Positions 1 to 7,162 are shown, numbered from the stretch's first letter. The stretch: DNA of 9,190 nucleotides from Spirochaetes bacterium RIFOXYC1_FULL_54_7 (GCA_001830645.1 MIBM01000142.1:935-10124); one strand, 5' to 3'. Numbers and translations are program-made. Notes: generated from the letters alone by a model not told the origin.

Positions 1-411
1 ATGGCTGAAGAACCTGCCGAAGCACCTACCGCAGCCGTTGTCGCACCTGCTGCAGCGGCAGCTCCCATCCAGCGACCAGGTGCACGAATGACTCCGATGT
101 ATGCCGTCCGGGTTGCCAACGAATTATTCCACAACGGCAATGTAGAAGCATGGAAACGCATCATAGATAGTTATAAAGTAAAGCATCAGGATCTGGACGT
201 GATGGTCTATTATGACGGAGAACGCATTACCAACCTCAATGCTCTTTTCAAATGGGGCAAGGTCAAGCATGGAAGCGTAATCCAGTTTGCTGTTGTTGGA
301 GAAAATATTTGCGACGTGGCCAAGCTGCAGCGGTATCTGGCTCAAGGTGCCAGTTCCATGTTTGAAGCCTTCTTGCGTGGTCCGGTCAACGGCGTTCTTT
401 CTCTCTTCTAG
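1..411 (+). CDS. Diverged HPr-like small protein with Ala/Pro-rich N-terminus (start uncertain)
   Basis: The reading frame is open from the first base, so the ATG at position 1 may be the true start or internal to a longer gene; no upstream ribosome site is visible. Residues 1-29 are a low-complexity Ala/Pro/Glu stretch resembling a flexible linker. Residues about 33-115 fit the beta-alpha-beta-beta-alpha-beta-alpha order of HPr: a first strand (YAVRVAN), a His at 44, a helix, the DG turn at 72-73, a short helix, then KVKHGSVIQFAVVG (87-100), which aligns without gaps to the 'GVxxGxxVxIxaxG' part of HPr, and a final helix. The Arg-Pro after the HPr active histidine is missing, and Asn79 lies where HPr has its regulatory Ser. 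The gene ends 14 bases before the PPDK-like gene, so they are probably cotranscribed. The HPr reading is inference from pattern; the function is unknown. Alternative starts are Met30 and Met33. Confidence 0.6.
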   Translation: MAEEPAEAPTAAVVAPAAAAAPIQRPGARMTPMYAVRVANELFHNGNVEAWKRIIDSYKVKHQDLDVMVYYDGERITNLNALFKWGKVKHGSVIQFAVVGENICDVAKLQRYLAQGASSMFEAFLRGPVNGVLSLF

Positions 412-413
412 AC

Positions 414-419
414 AAGGAG
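414..419 (+). promoter_or_regulatory. Ribosome binding site of the PPDK-like gene
   Basis: AAGGAG lies six bases before the ATG at 426, directly after the stop codon (409-411) of the preceding gene. It fixes the start of the PPDK-like gene and supports translation from a shared mRNA. Confidence 0.85.
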
Positions 420-425
420 CCATCG

Positions 426-3080
426 ATGAAATCAAGTGTGCATTATTTCAGCCAGAAAGATCGAATGAAAAAGGGAGTGGATCCGGACAAACTTGGACAG
501 CGTGGTCGGCAGGCTTATGAGTTTGCCGATCTTGATTTTCCGATACTTCCTGGTTTCATTCTTGATACAGATGTGGCATCCCATCTTGAGCAGTACGATG
601 TTGTCGGGGCAATCCGCCCGAGTATAAGACGCATCGAGGATATAGTTGACAAACACTACGGTGACAGCGGCGAACCACTATTGCTCAAGATTGTTATCTC
701 TCCGAACCTGGCCATTTCCAATTATCCAGCCCTGCACAATTTTGGCCTTGCCCGTGAAACGGTGTCAGGATTCAACAAGAATGTCGGTGAGAATTTTGGT
801 GCCCATGAAATTGCCTTTTTGGCTAGGGGCATGCTCAAGATTGAAGAGCGTATAGCAGAACTTGAAGGACGTGAGAAAGATCAGGCAAAAATCGCCGAGC
901 GCATCATCATGGCTAACAAGAGCTTATCCGGCGATAAATCGGCCATCAAGTCTTCGGTCATGATGGAGTCTTATGCCGACCTGCTGCCTGAAGGTTTTTT
1001 TGATGATCCCTGGAAACAGCTGGATATAGCTCTAAAACGCATTTCACATATGTTGTACCTGGATGATCAGGATGATTCGGACACAGCCATACTCGTTCAG
1101 CCCATGGTGTATGGCAACTATGGCAAGAGTTCCTGCTCAGGTGCTTTTTATACCCGGAACGTGGTTAACGGTGACAAAAAACTGCAGGGTGAGTATTTCG
1201 TTGAGCGCTTTGACGAGATTGGCGCGGCCGGTGACGACATCAACCGTATAACACCCAAGCATCTGAAGGAGCTTCAGCGGATGGCCCTGGTTCTGGAAGA
1301 CCATCACCTGGAAATCCGGCAGATCAGATTCACTATCGAAAAAGACAAGCTGTGGTTGATAGAGCAGCGTCAGGTCATGGCCAAGAGTACCCAGGCAGAC
1401 CTTAAACTGTATCTTGACCTGAACAAACGCAAGGTAGTTGATGATGCCTTTGTGATCAATTCCATTCAGCCTGGCCGCCTTAATGAAATCCTGCACCCAG
1501 TGGTGGATATGAGCTCCGTCAGAAAGCTGAAGGCAAATAATGGCGGCATAACAGGTGCGCCTGGAGCTGCCATAGGGCGGGTCTATTTTACAACAGAGAC
1601 ACTGCTTGATGCGTATCGTATTGCCCAGCAAAAAGGCGAGGACAAGCGGATGATCCTGGTGATGCCTTCGACTTTTGCCGAGGATGTAAAAGCCATTGAG
1701 GTAGCATCAGGTGTTCTCTCGTGTGAGGGTGGTTATTCTGCCCATGCATCGGTTGTTGCCCGGCAGTATGGCAAGGTATCGCTGGTGAAGCCGGATATGA
1801 AGATACGCGGTAGGAAGGCTTCCATAGGGGATATCAACTTCAACGAGGGTGACTTCATAACCATAAACGTGCCTTACTATGGCGAACCTCAGATCTGGCT
1901 CGGAAAGGCATCTTTGATTGAACCGAATCCCGGTGAATCCGGCTTGTTCGAGTTCATTGCCATCGTGAAGAAACACATGAAGCATTTCCAGGTACGAGCC
2001 AACGCGGATAGCCCACGGGATGCGGATTTATCCCTATCCTTTGGGGCAGATGGAATAGGCTTGTGTAGAACCGAACATATGTTCTTCAACGAGAAACGTA
2101 TAAATGTCTTCCGTGAAATGATCCTTGCTGCGTCACCTGAAGCTCGTGAAAAAGCGCTGGCAAAGCTTGAGGTGATGCAGCGTGACGATTTCTATGGTCT
2201 GTTCAAGAGCATGGCGGGCAAGGACGTTACCATACGTCTGCTTGATGCTCCGCTCCACGAGTTCATGCCTCACAACGATGCTGAGTTTGACGCCTTCATG
2301 GCTCATATCGGATCCGGCAAGAAGGGTGCAAAGACACCCTCAAAGGCCGATATACGAGCCATGATAGAGAGTCTTGCGGAGTTCAATCCCATGCTTGGCC
2401 ATAGAGGTTGCCGTATAGCCGTCAGCTACCCGGAGATATATGCCATGCAGACCAGGGCGGTTTTTGAAGCCGCATACAAGCTGCAGGCTGAAAAAGTTGA
2501 TGTGCGTCCTGAAATCATGATACCGATCGTGATGAACGCAGCAGAACTGAAATTGATAGTCTACGGTAAGAAAATAGAAGGTAAGGCGTACAAGGGCATA
2601 GTTGATATCGAGGAAGACCTACGCAAGGAACTCAAGGCAAAACCAGTGGATTACCGCATTGGAACAATGATAGAGTTGCCTGCGGCTGCCCTCCAGGCCG
2701 GCGAGATAGCCAGATACAGCGAATTTTTCAGCTTTGGTACCAATGATCTTACCCAGACCACCATGGGTGTCAGCCGCGATGACTTCAATGGCTTCATGCC
2801 CGATTATTCCCAGTTTGATCTGATAGACGGTAACCCGTTCTCAACCCTGGCCACACCGGTGAAGGAACTGGTTTCCATGGCCACCAGGCGCGGCCGCATG
2901 ACCCGACCGAACCTTCATATAGGGTTGTGTGGAGAGCACGGTGCCAACCCGGACAATATCCGCTTCTGCATGGAAGCCGGGCTTGACTACGTTTCCTGCT
3001 CTCCCTACTCGGTTCCCATAGCTTGTCTGGCAGTGGCCCAGATAGAACTGGAGAGAATAAAGGCGGTAGCATCGGCGTGA
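426..3080 (+). CDS. PPDK-like PEP-utilising protein with degenerate ATP-grasp domain
   Basis: This 884-residue protein has the length and domain order of pyruvate phosphate dikinase: ATP-grasp domain (about 20-320), swivelling phosphohistidine domain (about 370-490) and C-terminal PEP/pyruvate TIM barrel (about 510-875). The phosphohistidine site is GGYSAHASVVAR with His440. The barrel keeps GLCRTEHMFF (Arg548), RLLDAPLHEF (Arg604), NPMLGHRGCR, GTMIELP (Glu750), FGTNDLTQTT (Asn773, Asp774) and LCGEHGA (Cys835), which match the substrate and acid-base residues of PPDK. The N-terminal half is different. GGKGANLAEM is replaced by GQRGRQAYEF, the 'VRSGA' motif with its ATP-phosphate Arg is gone, and the usual IEFTIE...LQTR has become IRFTIE...IEQR, losing the catalytic Glu and Gln. 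ATP-dependent dikinase activity is therefore doubtful, while the PEP to phospho-His half reaction looks possible. Automatic annotation would probably call it ppdK; I leave the symbol blank. It follows the HPr-like gene and ends at a strong terminator. Confidence 0.9.
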   Translation: MKSSVHYFSQKDRMKKGVDPDKLGQRGRQAYEFADLDFPILPGFILDTDVASHLEQYDVVGAIRPSIRRIEDIVDKHYGDSGEPLLLKIVISPNLAISNYPALHNFGLARETVSGFNKNVGENFGAHEIAFLARGMLKIEERIAELEGREKDQAKIAERIIMANKSLSGDKSAIKSSVMMESYADLLPEGFFDDPWKQLDIALKRISHMLYLDDQDDSDTAILVQPMVYGNYGKSSCSGAFYTRNVVNGDKKLQGEYFVERFDEIGAAGDDINRITPKHLKELQRMALVLEDHHLEIRQIRFTIEKDKLWLIEQRQVMAKSTQADLKLYLDLNKRKVVDDAFVINSIQPGRLNEILHPVVDMSSVRKLKANNGGITGAPGAAIGRVYFTTETLLDAYRIAQQKGEDKRMILVMPSTFAEDVKAIEVASGVLSCEGGYSAHASVVARQYGKVSLVKPDMKIRGRKASIGDINFNEGDFITINVPYYGEPQIWLGKASLIEPNPGESGLFEFIAIVKKHMKHFQVRANADSPRDADLSLSFGADGIGLCRTEHMFFNEKRINVFREMILAASPEAREKALAKLEVMQRDDFYGLFKSMAGKDVTIRLLDAPLHEFMPHNDAEFDAFMAHIGSGKKGAKTPSKADIRAMIESLAEFNPMLGHRGCRIAVSYPEIYAMQTRAVFEAAYKLQAEKVDVRPEIMIPIVMNAAELKLIVYGKKIEGKAYKGIVDIEEDLRKELKAKPVDYRIGTMIELPAAALQAGEIARYSEFFSFGTNDLTQTTMGVSRDDFNGFMPDYSQFDLIDGNPFSTLATPVKELVSMATRRGRMTRPNLHIGLCGEHGANPDNIRFCMEAGLDYVSCSPYSVPIACLAVAQIELERIKAVASA

Positions 3081-3115
3081 GATGTTCCTGTAATACTCAT
3101 TGATTCCCATAAAAC

Positions 3116-3147
3116 AAAACGGGCGCCTTTCAGGAGGCGCCTGTTTT
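3116..3147. terminator. Bidirectional rho-independent terminator
   Basis: A 13-bp stem pairs 3116-3128 (AAAACGGGCGCCT) with 3135-3147 (AGGCGCCTGTTTT), with one G-T wobble and a six-base loop. The plus strand ends in TTTTATTT. The minus strand ends in GTTTTGTTTT, so the same hairpin can stop the PPDK-like transcript and the converging transcript of the 185-residue gene. It starts about 35 bases after the PPDK-like stop codon and lies about 105 bases beyond the minus-strand stop codon. Confidence 0.88.
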
Positions 3148-3251
3148 ATTTACGTCCTGACTGCCAGTGGTGGCTGGCCAGATAGCGTGCTGGAACGACC
3201 CGGCTTTAGCGATACCAGTATCAGAGCTTGCACAGGATCCAGAACCAGCAC

Positions 3252-3809
3252 TCAGCTTGAATATTCCCAGTTCATGTTGGCTTGTACCTTGTTGGCAACC
3301 AGCTTCGCAACTTTCTTGGCATCTGCTAGAGGAACCGCTGCTTCCTTGTTGAAGGTTTTCTCGAAGAACAAGGCCATGCTGTCATAGATATCGGGAAGCA
3401 TGAAAAACAGGAAAGAGAAATTTATACCCTCGGGTTTCATGATCGTGAAGGCTGTATATGACATGACTGAGTCTTTGCTGAAGTAGATTTTTGTCTGATT
3501 CTTGCAGGTGTGCAGATCCAACTCGGAGAAACGATGGGGGATCTGGTCAGCCCTGGTACGGACATAAGGCTCTTCACCTTTTTTGGGGTAATTAGAAGGT
3601 TCAATCAGGATGTGCATCTTCTTGCCGTCGGTCTGGAAGGTTATGCCTTCATCGGATGGATAGATCGACTTGACATTGTTGTACGATACTATTTCATAGC
3701 GGGAATAGCTTGAATTGCGATGAAAGAACGAAGACACAATGAATCCATGTTCCATGGGGAGCATGGATTTTGAATATGCGTCAAACAGATCCATGGCTTT
3801 GATGGGCAC
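3252..3809 (-). CDS. Conserved-looking protein of unknown function, 185 aa
   Basis: I do not recognise this protein. The GTG at 3809 is preferred as start because AGGAGGT sits five bases upstream; the in-frame ATG at 3794 would be 20 bases from that site. The protein has no signal peptide or membrane span and looks cytoplasmic. The first half (about 20-80) reads as alternating beta strands with aromatic and charged residues (FIVSSFFHR, YEIVSYNNVKSIYP, GITFQTDGKKMHILIEP), suggesting a small beta-barrel or PH-like domain. The second half is mixed, ending in an Ala/Lys-rich helix (DAKKVAKLVANKV) and NWEYSS. I looked for PilZ motifs (RxxxR, DxSxxG) and do not find them. The gene lies 54 bases downstream of the TPR gene on the same strand and could be cotranscribed with it or read from its own promoter. 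The coding call rests on length, the strong ribosome site and convincing amino-acid composition. Confidence 0.82.
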   Translation of the reverse strand: MPIKAMDLFDAYSKSMLPMEHGFIVSSFFHRNSSYSRYEIVSYNNVKSIYPSDEGITFQTDGKKMHILIEPSNYPKKGEEPYVRTRADQIPHRFSELDLHTCKNQTKIYFSKDSVMSYTAFTIMKPEGINFSFLFFMLPDIYDSMALFFEKTFNKEAAVPLADAKKVAKLVANKVQANMNWEYSS

Positions 3810-3814
3810 AGTCT

Positions 3815-3821
3815 ACCTCCT
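3815..3821 (-). promoter_or_regulatory. Ribosome binding site that selects a GTG start
   Basis: On the minus strand AGGAGGT is a near-perfect anti-16S match, ending five bases before the GTG at 3809. It decides for GTG over the ATG five codons further in. Confidence 0.82.
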
Positions 3822-3833
3822 GGGTTGTAGTCG

Positions 3834-3842
3834 AGTATAGCA
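3834..3842 (-). promoter_or_regulatory. Candidate extended -10 promoter for the 185-aa gene
   Basis: The minus strand reads TGCTATACT, an extended -10 (TGn plus TATACT) in the 54-base gap between the TPR gene and the unknown gene. A weak -35 (CTTTCA, three of six) lies 17 bases upstream. The predicted transcript would start near 3827 and give a leader of under 20 bases that includes the AGGAGGT site. If real, the small gene can be expressed apart from the TPR gene. Confidence 0.42.
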
Positions 3843-3863
3843 TAGGCTGGCCAGAGTGAAAGC

Positions 3864-5789
3864 TCAAATTTTCCTGCGTTTTTCCAGATTTCCGGTTTTT
3901 ATCTCCAGGGAATCAGCTTGGGACCTGAATTTTAATGCCATGGATGCGATGCCGGCTTGGTCGTATAGCCTTGCCAGATTACGTAAAGGCCGTGGATCGG
4001 CAGGTGCCAATTCGACGGCCTTGGAGAAGGCTGCAACGGCTTTTTCGTTCATTCCGGCCTTGGCTTGAAGTGCTCCAAGTGCAAGGTAGGGTTCAGCCTC
4101 TTTGGCAATATACGCGGCCCCACGTTCCAGGAGTTCAATAGCCAGGTTTTTTGCCCCTGAACGATCCATGGACCAGGCCAGACCAAGGAGCAGTTCGGTG
4201 TTTCCGGGCTCACCTTGCAGTAGCCTGCGGTACAATCCAGCCGCATCACGATAGCGTCCGGAATTCCTGTAGCATAAGGCCAGCATGGTATCGACTTTTC
4301 GTCCTGTCACACCATAGGCATAGCCCTCTTCTATCGCTATGGCAGCATCCTGCCACAACCTGCTCCCTGCCAGCAGTTCTACATACTCGCGCCGGATACT
4401 GGAATTGTCCGGATAGGCAGAGAGGTAGTCTTTATAGTGTCTTGCCAGAGCATCCTGGTTGCCCAGGGATTCGGCTATCGAAATCAGGTAGAGTCTTGCC
4501 AGTTCATGATCCGGTTCAATGAACAGGAAATCTTTGAACCAGGCCTCCGCAAGGTCTGGACGCCCGGTTTTGTACAGGCTTTCGGCATAGATAAGCATGA
4601 GCCGTGGATCACCAGGCCGGTTTTTAAGAAGTCTTTGGAGCCTTGGTAGGAGAGCCTCCGCATCAGCTCCAAGTTTTGCATCGCATATCACATCGAGATA
4701 ACTTGCCTCATCTGCCTTGGCCCCCCGTTTTACAGCGCTGTTTGCAGCGGCTTTTGCCTCGGCATATTTATCGGTTTCCCAGTAAGCCAGCGCTAGTCCA
4801 AGACGCAGGTCTGGCGCTGCGGGATCTGCTTCGACAGCTCGTTTGAAGTGGGCAACTGCACGCTCGAATCTACCTAGTTCGAAGTTGGCCTGGGCTGCGA
4901 CGGCACGAATCGCCGCGTCCTTGTCTCCCTTGCGGAGACGCTCGGTGGCTGCAGCCAGGGCTGCTTTGTAGTCACCAGTCTCCATTGCCGCAATGACCCG
5001 CCAGCGTTCAAGTGCTTCGGCGCTCCATGATGACTCAGGGAGTCCGGGCAGCTTGAGGCCGGCTGCTTCGATATCAGCGATGGCCGTCCGTGCGTCCCCA
5101 AGGGCAAACCTCAGGGCAGCCGCTTGGAGGCGTAGGGAAGAATCATCCGGAGACATTTTTATGGCAACTTCGAGGTCGGAAAGGGCTTCCACAAGCCTGC
5201 CCTGTTCCTTGAAGGCTCTGGCCCTGTACAGGTGCTGAGCCGGACCGTCATGGCCTTCTGCTATCACATACGATATCATGTGTGATGCCGCCGCAGGATC
5301 GCCCCGGTTCAGGACCCGGAGGGCCTCCACAAAAAGGGCGTTTATATATCCTCTGTGTATGCTGGCGTTTTCCGGAGCAAGTTTTACTGCCTCTTCCAGG
5401 AAGGCCCTGGCCTTGGACGGTCGTTTCAGCTTCAGTTCAGCAAAGCCGCACAAGGCCAAGGTCTCTGCATCATGTCTGCCAAGCTCAGATGCCTTGCCGA
5501 GACAGCGGGAAGCTTCCCGGGCAAGTCCGATACCAAGAAAACTGCGGCCCAGAAAAAACCATCCGTTGGCATCATCCGGGCAGCGTTCCAGATAAACCCT
5601 GAAGGCCGGTATCGCCCGTTCCGGATAACCCATGGCATGGCGTGTCCTGCCCAGGTACAGCCAGGTTTCAGGCAGAGATTCTGTCTCTGCTATGATTTTT
5701 GTAAGCAATTCTTCAGCTTTGACGTAATTGCGGTCCGCGCCAGCAGCAAGGGCCTGGCTGAGCAGGGTATTATGGGATGGACTGGCCAT
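3864..5789 (-). CDS. Tetratricopeptide repeat protein, 641 aa
   Basis: The protein is almost entirely helical TPR repeats and is expected to act as a protein-binding scaffold; no enzymatic domain is seen. Clear units lie at roughly 39-72, 73-106, 107-140, 183-216, 293-326, 327-358, 394-427, 497-530, 564-597 and 598-628, with poorer ones between. They show the usual pattern: small residues at positions 8 and 20, aromatic or Leu at 11, and Pro at the repeat end (for example GRFERAVAHFKRAVEADP and MNEKAVAAFSKAVELAP). There is no signal peptide or transmembrane segment, so it is probably cytoplasmic. The C-terminus is basic (KTGNLEKRRKI). The start is the ATG at 5789. No good ribosome site precedes it (nearest GGAT is about 12 bases away), but the first repeat needs this region. 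The gene is divergent from the histidine kinase gene across 95 bases and lies 54 bases upstream of the unknown 185-residue gene. The binding partner cannot be inferred. Confidence 0.9.
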   Translation of the reverse strand: MASPSHNTLLSQALAAGADRNYVKAEELLTKIIAETESLPETWLYLGRTRHAMGYPERAIPAFRVYLERCPDDANGWFFLGRSFLGIGLAREASRCLGKASELGRHDAETLALCGFAELKLKRPSKARAFLEEAVKLAPENASIHRGYINALFVEALRVLNRGDPAAASHMISYVIAEGHDGPAQHLYRARAFKEQGRLVEALSDLEVAIKMSPDDSSLRLQAAALRFALGDARTAIADIEAAGLKLPGLPESSWSAEALERWRVIAAMETGDYKAALAAATERLRKGDKDAAIRAVAAQANFELGRFERAVAHFKRAVEADPAAPDLRLGLALAYWETDKYAEAKAAANSAVKRGAKADEASYLDVICDAKLGADAEALLPRLQRLLKNRPGDPRLMLIYAESLYKTGRPDLAEAWFKDFLFIEPDHELARLYLISIAESLGNQDALARHYKDYLSAYPDNSSIRREYVELLAGSRLWQDAAIAIEEGYAYGVTGRKVDTMLALCYRNSGRYRDAAGLYRRLLQGEPGNTELLLGLAWSMDRSGAKNLAIELLERGAAYIAKEAEPYLALGALQAKAGMNEKAVAAFSKAVELAPADPRPLRNLARLYDQAGIASMALKFRSQADSLEIKTGNLEKRRKI

Positions 5790-5849
5790 AAGTTTACTGT
5801 ATCCGGGATGGTGTCTTTTCTCAAGCTTGTATATGTCCCATGCAAACGA

Positions 5850-5878
5850 TTGAATACACTGCGCTGTATGATTAGAAT
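5850..5878 (+). promoter_or_regulatory. Candidate sigma70-type promoter of the histidine kinase gene
   Basis: TTGAAT (5850-5855) and TAGAAT (5873-5878) are separated by exactly 17 bases, matching four of six and five of six consensus positions. Transcription from it would start at about 5885, which is the A of the predicted ATG, implying a leaderless mRNA. In the opposite direction only weak boxes for the TPR gene are seen in the 5790-5884 gap (TATTCA, 17 bases, TATACA). Confidence 0.55.
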
Positions 5879-5884
5879 GCCTCC

Positions 5885-7162
5885 ATGCGATGGTTGAAGC
5901 GTTTCGAGAGGCAGGTGTTCCCAGTTGCGGCAGCCATTCTTGTGGCCGGGCTCATTCTTGCTGTCTGGGGTATGGGAATGAGGGAGGCAAGCAACCGGCG
6001 TCTGTACCTTGAGCTTGAAGCCTACCGGACCCTTACCGCTCTGACCGATCTTGTCCGTGCCGGAGGCTTTTACCGGGAGGATATACAGCGGGTCAATTCT
6101 TTTGGTCTTTATTCGCCTGAAGGGCAGGCCCTGTATCGCTACGGAGACGCGCCGTTGCAGCTTGATCCGATAAATGCTGATACCCAGCCTTCACAGATGG
6201 AACTGGGAGAGGATTCCTTAGTGCTCTATCGGTTGCTGGGCAACGATTTTCCGGGCCGGCGTCCAGTAGGGTCGGTGCAGATGGGCCCGATGGGCAGGAT
6301 GCGACGGGATATGCCTATACCCATGAGTGGTGAGCTGCTACCAGCCATGGCCTTCATAGATTACTCATTAGGGGATTTCACAGTCCGCCAGGCCAGTCTT
6401 CTGACGACTCTCCTGGCTGTCTCCATTGCCTTGGCTGGCTTGTATGCGGTGCTGATCATGATGTATCACCGGTATCTGTCCGCCGCCGACAGGGAGGCCA
6501 GGAACCGTGAACTGGTCGAACTAGGTGAAGCTGCAAGAACCATTGTCCATGAGATCAAGAACCCTTTGGGAGTAATCCGCATCCAATGTGGCTTGCTCAG
6601 GCGTGGAGCTGACATGGCTGCCGCGTCAGGGCTTGCGGTGATAGAGGATGAAGTCATGCGTCTTACCATGATAGCGGATCGGATACGGACTTATCTTAGT
6701 CCGGCCGATAGACGACTTAATCCCGTTCCTGTGTCAGCTATGCTTGCTGGGTTCTCGGAACGTTATGCAGGTACAGTCAGTTTTGAGACGAATTTGGCCG
6801 GAGACGAAGTGGTGTCAGGAGATGAAAACAGGTTGGTTGAGGCCCTGGACAATATCATCGCGAATGCCCGTGATGCCATGGCAGGATTGGATGCTGTCCC
6901 CTTGGTTGAGACCGTTTCCAGGCAGCAGCGCGTGTTGATCCAGGTGTCCGACAGAGGGTCCGGCATAGCCCCGGAGCTCAGGAAGAAACTCTTCGAGCCT
7001 TTCTTTACCACTAAACCCCGTGGAACCGGTCTTGGCCTGGCCTTGGCGCGAAAGAACGTGGAAGCCTGCGGTGGCTCGCTTGTCTATGGTGAACGCCCGG
7101 GTGGTGGCTCCGTGTTCGCGGTATCGTTGCCATTTTTCCGCCGGGAGCCTGGCGTTATCTAA
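5885..7162 (+). CDS. Membrane sensor histidine kinase (orphan)
   Basis: This 425-residue two-component sensor kinase would autophosphorylate on His and pass the phosphate to a response regulator, none of which is encoded here. The N-terminus MRWLKRFERQ is basic, followed by TM1 (about 11-32), an extracytoplasmic sensor region (33-168) and TM2 (about 170-194). The short cytoplasmic linker (195-210) has no evident HAMP domain. The HisKA H-box is TIVHEIKNPLGVI with His222. The HATPase_c domain has an N-box (LDNIIANARDAM, 321-332), G1 (DRGSGIAPE, 355-363), F-box (FEPFFTT, 370-376) and G2 (GTGLGLAL, 380-387), all intact, so it should be active. The HEIKNPL core is typical of the NtrB/ZraS-type group. 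The sensor region has a Met-rich run at 133-147. The ATG at 5885 has no upstream ribosome site and sits seven bases after a -10 box. The basic N-terminus and TM1 support this start; a GTG ten codons in is a weaker choice. Confidence 0.93.
   Translation: MRWLKRFERQVFPVAAAILVAGLILAVWGMGMREASNRRLYLELEAYRTLTALTDLVRAGGFYREDIQRVNSFGLYSPEGQALYRYGDAPLQLDPINADTQPSQMELGEDSLVLYRLLGNDFPGRRPVGSVQMGPMGRMRRDMPIPMSGELLPAMAFIDYSLGDFTVRQASLLTTLLAVSIALAGLYAVLIMMYHRYLSAADREARNRELVELGEAARTIVHEIKNPLGVIRIQCGLLRRGADMAAASGLAVIEDEVMRLTMIADRIRTYLSPADRRLNPVPVSAMLAGFSERYAGTVSFETNLAGDEVVSGDENRLVEALDNIIANARDAMAGLDAVPLVETVSRQQRVLIQVSDRGSGIAPELRKKLFEPFFTTKPRGTGLGLALARKNVEACGGSLVYGERPGGGSVFAVSLPFFRREPGVI

Noticed and set aside
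1137..1631. Minus-strand open frame of 164 codons inside the PPDK-like gene
   Set aside because: It lies wholly inside a well-supported gene with conserved domain motifs, and no start signal is seen.
426..3080. Frameshift or pseudogene explanation for the odd N-terminal half of the PPDK-like protein
   Set aside because: The frame is open throughout, domain spacing is kept (His440 against about 455 in PPDK) and the N-terminal sequence still aligns at low identity, so it is divergence rather than decay.
3211..3222. GATAC-CA-GTATC inverted repeat in the 3148-3251 gap
   Set aside because: Five-base arms with a two-base loop and no T tract; likely chance.
3100..3387. Plus-strand open frame of 95 codons after the PPDK-like gene
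   Set aside because: It runs through the terminator hairpin and into the antisense of the 185-residue gene, with no ribosome site.
3252..3809. PilZ (c-di-GMP binding) domain in the 185-residue protein
   Set aside because: The RxxxR and DxSxxG motifs are absent.
5355..5897. Plus-strand open frame of 180 codons antisense to the TPR gene
   Set aside because: It is the shadow of a GC-biased repeat gene, with Cys/Arg-rich non-protein-like composition and no ribosome site.
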